Source: Jaltomata sinuosa (Eukaryota > Streptophyta > Magnoliopsida > Solanales > Solanaceae). Taken from it: a stretch of 64,000 nucleotides of DNA. Where the stretch lies: the NCBI GenBank assembly GCA_003996215.1, contig QJPP01005238.1:24815-88814 (forward strand). The letters run 5' to 3'. Of the stretch, positions 58,954 through 64,000 are shown in pieces; the stretch's first letter is position 1; every line of letters begins with the position of its first letter. The position numbers and the translations under genes are program-made. The notes under the pieces are model-generated. The model had not been told where the DNA came from. It made no database searches and saw nothing but the letters and a program-made list of their open reading frames with translations.

Positions 58954-61200
58954 CGCACTTTACACCATCTTGTCCAAAGGCAACTTTGGTACTATACATA
59001 TGAACTTATTACGTGAGGAGTATTGTGAGAGGAAAACTTTTTGTTAATTATTCAATTTCTGAAAAGAAAATCAATTATCTACGTCAAGTTATTCAAGCCC
59101 AAATCCGATTCTGATCTAGTTTTGGATTTTCTCGGAGTGGTTCGAGCTTGGACATCATCTTAGCAGCTTGTCATCGGACGACAGGTAGGTTACGGTTTAT
59201 TTTCCCTAGACTCCGCATATATAGAATAAAATTGTATTAATGGGCATCCTTGGGTTGGATTATTAGGTTAGCACCACATACCTCGACCGCTTTATTCATG
59301 TCCGCCTACTTTTGTTCCTCCGTTGCTTGTAGTATTTGCCGATATATTTTATTTACCCTTGTGGTCCTATGAGGCCTTGTTGACTCTGGAACATAGAAGG
59401 TGGGATTTTGGGAATGTCCGCGAGTCCCGGGCATAGAATTATCCTTCTAGGCTGGTTATGCTTGCTGAGTAGCTGTGGGCCTGTGCAGGGTTGATAGGTT
59501 GATTGTGAGCTGCTGGGCAGCTATTGTGTGTGATCATACCATTTCCATGCATATAAAGAGGTTTTATCAATGTTTTACTATGGTTTTGGCTTCGGGCCTA
59601 CTGACACTATTTTCTAAACCTTGCATGGCCCCGGGGGCCTGTTTTTGATGGAAATGATTTGGAAATGGTTTGATTTAACTTGTGAATATTCCTGGATAAA
59701 AGGAAGTAAAATTATGATATAAATCAAACCAGTTTTACGATTAACCGTAGACTCGGCAGGGCGGAGTTGCTAGTTTGAGTTTTCTTGTTTACTTGAGAAT
59801 GATTTTTTAGCCTCGTCGGGACGAGCACCTGAGCATGACTTTCTACTGTTATTAGACCGCGGTTATGCCGGGCAACCCTTGAGGGGTTTTTTTGAGACAT
59901 TTTCCTACTCTACTTTAGTCCTGGAACAGGGTCTGGGCATCGCAATATTCGACGAACTGGTTCTCTATCTTGATATCGGACTTGCTTCCGGACGACATGT
60001 GTTGATACTGAGATTTAGTATGGGGTCTGGGACCTCCATGGACCTTGCCATCCGGGCTAGGGGCTACGGGCTGCGTGTGCCGGAGGAGGGGTATACGGTG
60101 GAGTAGAGGTATACGGGCAGTGTCCTTCCATGGAACCTACCTGCTGGGCCGGATCGGCGCCGGAGGAGGTACATACGGAGATACCATTTCACTTGAGATC
60201 TTCATGCATCATATCATTCATTGTTTGAGGCTCCACCCTTGTTTGTTGATTGTTGATTGTACGCTCCGGTAGTATGGGATGCCGGAGGGTTTGTTTTCAC
60301 TTGTTTGTGTTCCTCGGTTGTATGGGCGGCCGGGGGACTGTAGGTAGACTTTTGCTATCTACTTACACGAATTGTTTCTATTATAGATAAGTATGAGATT
60401 GGTAATGAATTAAGTTTGAGTTTGAAATTCCATGCTCTGAGCATCGGCTATATAATTACTCTTTCTCTCTTCTTCCTAACTTCTTGAAGGTTACCGGGTA
60501 TACCCGTCTATTTTGTAAACTATTTTGTATACACTGTTATGCAAGGATCACAAGGTGCGTTATTCCTTACTTTCACCTATGCCTATGGTGTGTATATTCT
60601 GCTTACTGGCCTCACATGTGGTTCTGTTGATTTCCCTCTGGGCTAGTTCCTGTGTACCTTTCGTTGATTTCTATGACTGCTTGCTTCTATTCTGTCTGTT
60701 ACTACACTTTTATCTTATATGTGCCCAGTCGGCCTATGATACCTACTGGGTACTTATGCTTCGCATTTGGTGCTCACCCCTACCCCCTGCATCTTTGGGT
60801 GCAGATCCTAGCGTGGGCCATTGCCGTTAGGTCGCTGTGATTCGTGCTTGGAGATCTTGTTGGGAATACTTCAGACTGAGGGTGAGCTCTTTGGGATCGG
60901 AGCTTGTTTAGTTTATCTTTTGCTTCAATGTACTCTATACCATTCAGAGACATCTGTATATATAGTTTTGGTTTATTTGCACTCCATGTATGTAGTTTGG
61001 CTCTATACTATGATACTAGGTCTTGGGGTTTGGTTTAGTTTCCGCATATGTATGTATTTATAGTCCTTTTATCTGTTCTCTTCATCTTGTTCTCTTATTT
61101 GTTAGATAGTAGCCCATTATTAACTGTTCTGGGCTACGGGGATTGGTTCACCTACCGGAGGTTGTAGGTGCCATCATGACCGAGAAATTGGGTCGTGACA

Positions 61201-61394
61201 CCTACCGGTGTTCTTATGCCCTCAGTATGCATGTAGGTCTCACGAATCAATTTCAGTTCATATTTCAGTCAAAAATAAGTTACCATGTCAGTACTCCAAC
61301 TTTTAGAACTTAGTTAGTGGGGTTTCATCTCTTTTCCTACCTCCCAGCCTAGTTAGTCTTCATTCGAGGATGAATGATCCCAAGGGGGAGATAT
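61201..61394 (+). other. E4 3' internal end with polypurine tract
   Basis: Non-coding leader CCTACCGGTGTTC… to CATTCGAGGATGAATGATCCC, a phrase common at the 3' end of plant gypsy elements, then AAGGGGGAGATA (61382-61393) next to the LTR start TGTAAC. Restores the E4 identity on the right side of E5. Confidence 0.8.
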
Positions 61395-61972
61395 TGTAAC
61401 ACCTCAAAAATTCTAAGCTAAGATCCAGACCATTTTCATATGTTGTTAGATCCAAACCAGATGATTTCAAATGGTAATTAGGTGTTGAGATCAATACTTA
61501 TGTGTGGGAAGTGTATTAGATGTGAATTAGGTTCATAAAGAACCTCTAGCTTAAAGTTGAGTTAAAAGCTTTCTTACCGATTGAGTTTTAGTGTGAGATT
61601 TTTCAAGAGTCAAATTCAAACAATCATAACTCCTAGAATATGAAGATTTAGGTGTCCTATTACCCACAAAATTAAATGTCTTCGAGTCTTCTTTCCAACG
61701 CCACTGACCGCGCATTAATCCAAGTCCGAAGTAAAACGTTATGATCAGTTTACCATGAAGACATTTGTCAGACCAGAAGTCCATTGAATTTTGGGAGCTA
61801 AAATAGAAGAGAAAACGGTCCATTTTCTGGGAAAAAGTTACGTTTCTCAAACCATTTCCAGTACCAGAAACTCAAAAATTTAGTGAGTTAAAACGCTTAA
61901 GAAAATGGTCCGCTTATGCCCAAAATGGACCATTTTGGCATCCATTTTTCTGACGTGTTTTCCCTTTCCTAG

Positions 61973-64000
61973 TGTCACGACCCAGACCACCGTGTGTGGC
62001 ACCCACCCAACCCCTGGGTGAGCGAACTATCAACGACCCTGAACTTAATCGTTCTAACAGCTCAAAACCAATACAGATAAAATAAACTAGCATAAATACT
62101 AAATTAACCAAACTATTATATATATCTTGCGGAAATTCCCTCCATAAAACCTGAAAGTCATCGTACCAAAACGCTACCAAAAATCTAGAATGTGGGGATG
62201 CAACCAAATATAAGAAATAATGTAATACCGAAACAAGTGGGCTACAATATAAACAGATAGAAATCAAGGCAGCTCGACCGAAGCAACTCACCCTTGACGT
62301 CTGGAAGCATTGGGACTACAGGTGAGGTCGCGTGTCAGAAACTGGAAGATTGCATGTACTCAAAAAAAAATGCAAGTTCAAAATCAGTACACAACCACCG
62401 TGTACTGGTAGGATCATCAGCCAGTTCCAAATAAACAGCATATAAATAGTACAAAAATCAAGTAAGAGTAGAGGAAACATGTAACAAGGCAACAGATATC
62501 CCTAGGCTACAAGTCTCTTCCTAGCTTGTACCCACATGTAATCCACCTTTACAACTACAACCAACAGTCAACTATAACCAACCAACATCCCATTTTTATA
62601 TATCTCGGACCCACCCTAGGATCCCCTCTAAACAACACCCAAGTGTTAACATGCAACCCGGTCTACACCAAGACCAAAACTCATTAATCAATACAATGAT
62701 AACCCGGCCTCTCAAGGACCATATGCACAATCAGAATTCATAAACACAACCCGGTCCACTCAAGAATCCATTATTAAAAATGCAGCAATATAAAATAAAC
62801 CCGTACCAGGCATGGTACCCGAGCCAACCAGTTAGTATCCCATACCAGGCATGGTACCCAAGCCAACCGTTAGTATTCTCGTACCAGGCCTGGTACCCGA
62901 GCCAACCATTAGTATACCCATACCAAGCGTGGTACCCGAGAAAACTGAATGTCACATAAATCCACAGTCACAAATAATGAACAATCAACACTTGTAAACC
63001 AACAAGCAATAACACCTAGTTTATTTCACAACACTGATAACAGGACCCTTAGACATTCCTAACCCATTACCTAAGCAATGCGACTCGTACAAATACTTAA
63101 ACAAAAGTAAACAAACATACAATACATACAGGAATCAATAACCATCACCTACCTCGAATTAGTCAAAAGCTCTACTCAGCCGGAGCTTTCCCGTTTCACA
63201 AAGTTCATGCCGGTTCTTTGTCTAAAACAATACACAATAACCAAGAATCAATCTTTATAGCCTACAATTTACCCGGATTATGCAAAATCCTAAACCCCAG
63301 GCCACCCATGATCATTCCACCCTTTTTCCCAGGATTTTCCATCAATAATTCACCTAGTTCTACCACTTTTTTATGGATACATTTAGAGGATTAAAATCGC
63401 ATGATCATAATATAGAAGAATTAACAACAACCAAGAACTTCTACCCTTAGAATCCCCTTTTTCCCCAGATTCCACCATTCTTAGGTCATACCAAACCTTT
63501 CACCAAGTCTACCCCTAGCAATCCTATAGTGTAGGAAAGATAGTACGGAGTTTGGGGAGTAGAATCCTTACCTTTAGGACGAAAAATGGTGTAAAACTGA
63601 TGGAAATCACCTAAAATTACCCACTTCTTCTCCCAAAATGTCTTGAAGAAAACTAAACTATTTTGGGGAAGTTTCTGAATTAAATCCCATCGCACTCTAC
63701 TATAACGGTCCGCTCCGCTATAGCGGTACCACCGTAGCGGAGTCATCCTCAATGGCGGAGGCTAACCCACGTTGACTTCTACTGTAGCGGTATTTTCTCC
63801 GCTACAACGGAGGTTGCTATGACAGAGTGTCAACCGCTACAGTAGTTGACATGGGATAAAAAGTTGTAAAGTCCCTCAAATTGCCCCATTTTACAACACA
63901 CTCGATTTCTCGACATTCTGGAACAACCCCTTCACGTCAACCTCAATACCGAGAGTTCTACTTACCCGAATTTAATTTCGGAAAGTTCCTCGGACTCCTT
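61973..64000 (-). mobile_element. S5: solo LTR in E4's 3' LTR, runs off window
   Basis: Starts TGTCACGACCCAGACC right after CCTAG (61968-61972) and follows S4 to the window end, which is about 200 bp short of S4's end. On the minus strand it is an LTR ending GGTCTGGGTCGTGACA. Full length would be about 2.2 kb. Short inverted repeats of the type CCGCTATAGCGG lie at 63690-63850. No gene. Confidence 0.8.
62800..62940. repeat. ~38-40-bp tandem repeat with GTACC palindromes, four units (S5)
   Basis: Same array as at 43358-43500, with few base changes and the same unit number. Confidence 0.85.

Larger units (their letters stand above)
49330..61200 (+). mobile_element. E5: best preserved chromovirus (Tekay/Del-like), nested in E4
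   Basis: LTRs at 49606-52842 and 57950-61200, tRNA-Met primer site, gag with proline/alanine array and zinc knuckle, protease, RT, RNase H, integrase with HHCC and DDE, and a chromodomain-like tail, all in Ty3/Gypsy order. A truncated second body lies upstream of the 5' LTR, so the structure is (body)-LTR-body-LTR. Stops and frameshifts break gag-pol in at least nine places, some of them in indel-dense patches that may be sequence errors. Because the left side is truncated, no target duplication can be matched to CCTAC at 61201. Confidence 0.9.
57950..61200 (+). repeat. E5 3' LTR, 3.25 kb
   Basis: TGTAATGACCC to GGTCGTGACA. Highly similar to the 5' LTR over the first 1.7 kb, with many small indels at 59750-60500. 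The sequence before it (TAGTAGTGGATGA) is a weak polypurine tract. Confidence 0.9.
41675..64000 (+). mobile_element. E4: outer LTR retrotransposon carrying solo LTRs and E5, runs off window
   Basis: LTR starts TGTAACACC(C/T)CAAAAATTC are found at 41675 and 61395. A tRNA-Met primer site follows the left LTR and a good polypurine tract (AAGGGGGAGATA) precedes the right one, so both belong to one element. The internal region is split by E5 at 49330-61200 and, without it, is only about 2.8 kb with no recognisable polymerase. Likely a decayed or non-autonomous element. The end of the right LTR is outside the window. Confidence 0.8.
61395..64000 (+). repeat. E4 3' LTR, first 578 bp, then S5
   Basis: 61395-61972 matches 41675-42252 with about 90-93% identity. 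It is interrupted at CCTAG by S5 and does not resume before the window ends. The TATA box lies beyond the insertion. Confidence 0.82.

Noticed and set aside
62731..62955. Repeat peptide with WLGYHAWYG units on the minus strand (also 43207-43515)
   Set aside because: Follows from the GTACC tandem array in S4/S5; units are not a multiple of three throughout and the frame is not protected.

Overview
This window reads as repeat-dense plant nuclear DNA. I see no intact host gene, no tRNA or rRNA gene and no bacterial-type feature. Almost every base can be assigned to LTR retrotransposons, their solo LTRs or remnants, many inserted inside one another. The chromovirus (Ty3/Gypsy, Tekay/Del-like) sequences, the initiator-tRNA-Met primer sites and the overall style of the LTRs suggest a eudicot, and from memory most resemble Solanaceae; a database search would settle this. 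Dense nested insertion and chromodomain-bearing elements fit pericentromeric heterochromatin (inference).

Layout. (1) 1-7405: E0, a minus-strand chromovirus cut by the window start, with decayed gag-protease-RT-RNase H and its 5' LTR. (2) 7406-8683 and 39579-40608: two halves of an older minus-strand LTR (F2) with 48-bp tandem repeats. (3) 8684-39578: E1, a minus-strand Athila/Tat-style element (tRNA-Asp primer site, AAGTTGGGGGTG polypurine tract) that sits between the halves of F2. It carries a gag-like Cys/His gene and a 'putative plant transposon protein' (PF20167-like) gene but no polymerase. (4) Inside E1: E2, a plus-strand chromovirus at 11914-27784 with target duplication CCAAC; S1, a minus-strand solo LTR inside E2's 5' LTR with target duplication GGTAA; S2, a solo LTR of E1's own type at 29519-30904; and E3, an internally deleted chromovirus at 33685-38275 inside E1's 5' LTR. 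(5) 40609-41674: AT-rich DNA, the only stretch that does not look like a recognisable element. (6) 41675-64000: E4, a plus-strand element with tRNA-Met primer site and little coding content, whose two LTRs both carry the same minus-strand solo LTR (S4, S5) at the same CCTAG site. (7) Inside E4: E5 at 49330-61200, the best preserved chromovirus, with two 3.2-kb LTRs, gag, protease, RT, RNase H, integrase and chromodomain tail, preceded by the tail of a second copy.

How it works together: no element here can move by itself, because every gag-pol is broken by stops and frameshifts. The value of the window is as a record of insertion order (F2 before E1, E1 before E2 and E3, E2 before S1; S4/S5 before or together with the last move of E4; E4 before E5), of LTR-LTR recombination, and of recurrent structural signals near the LTR promoters. 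Several E5 patches have so many single-base indels that consensus error should be considered. All family names are from motif recognition, not a search.
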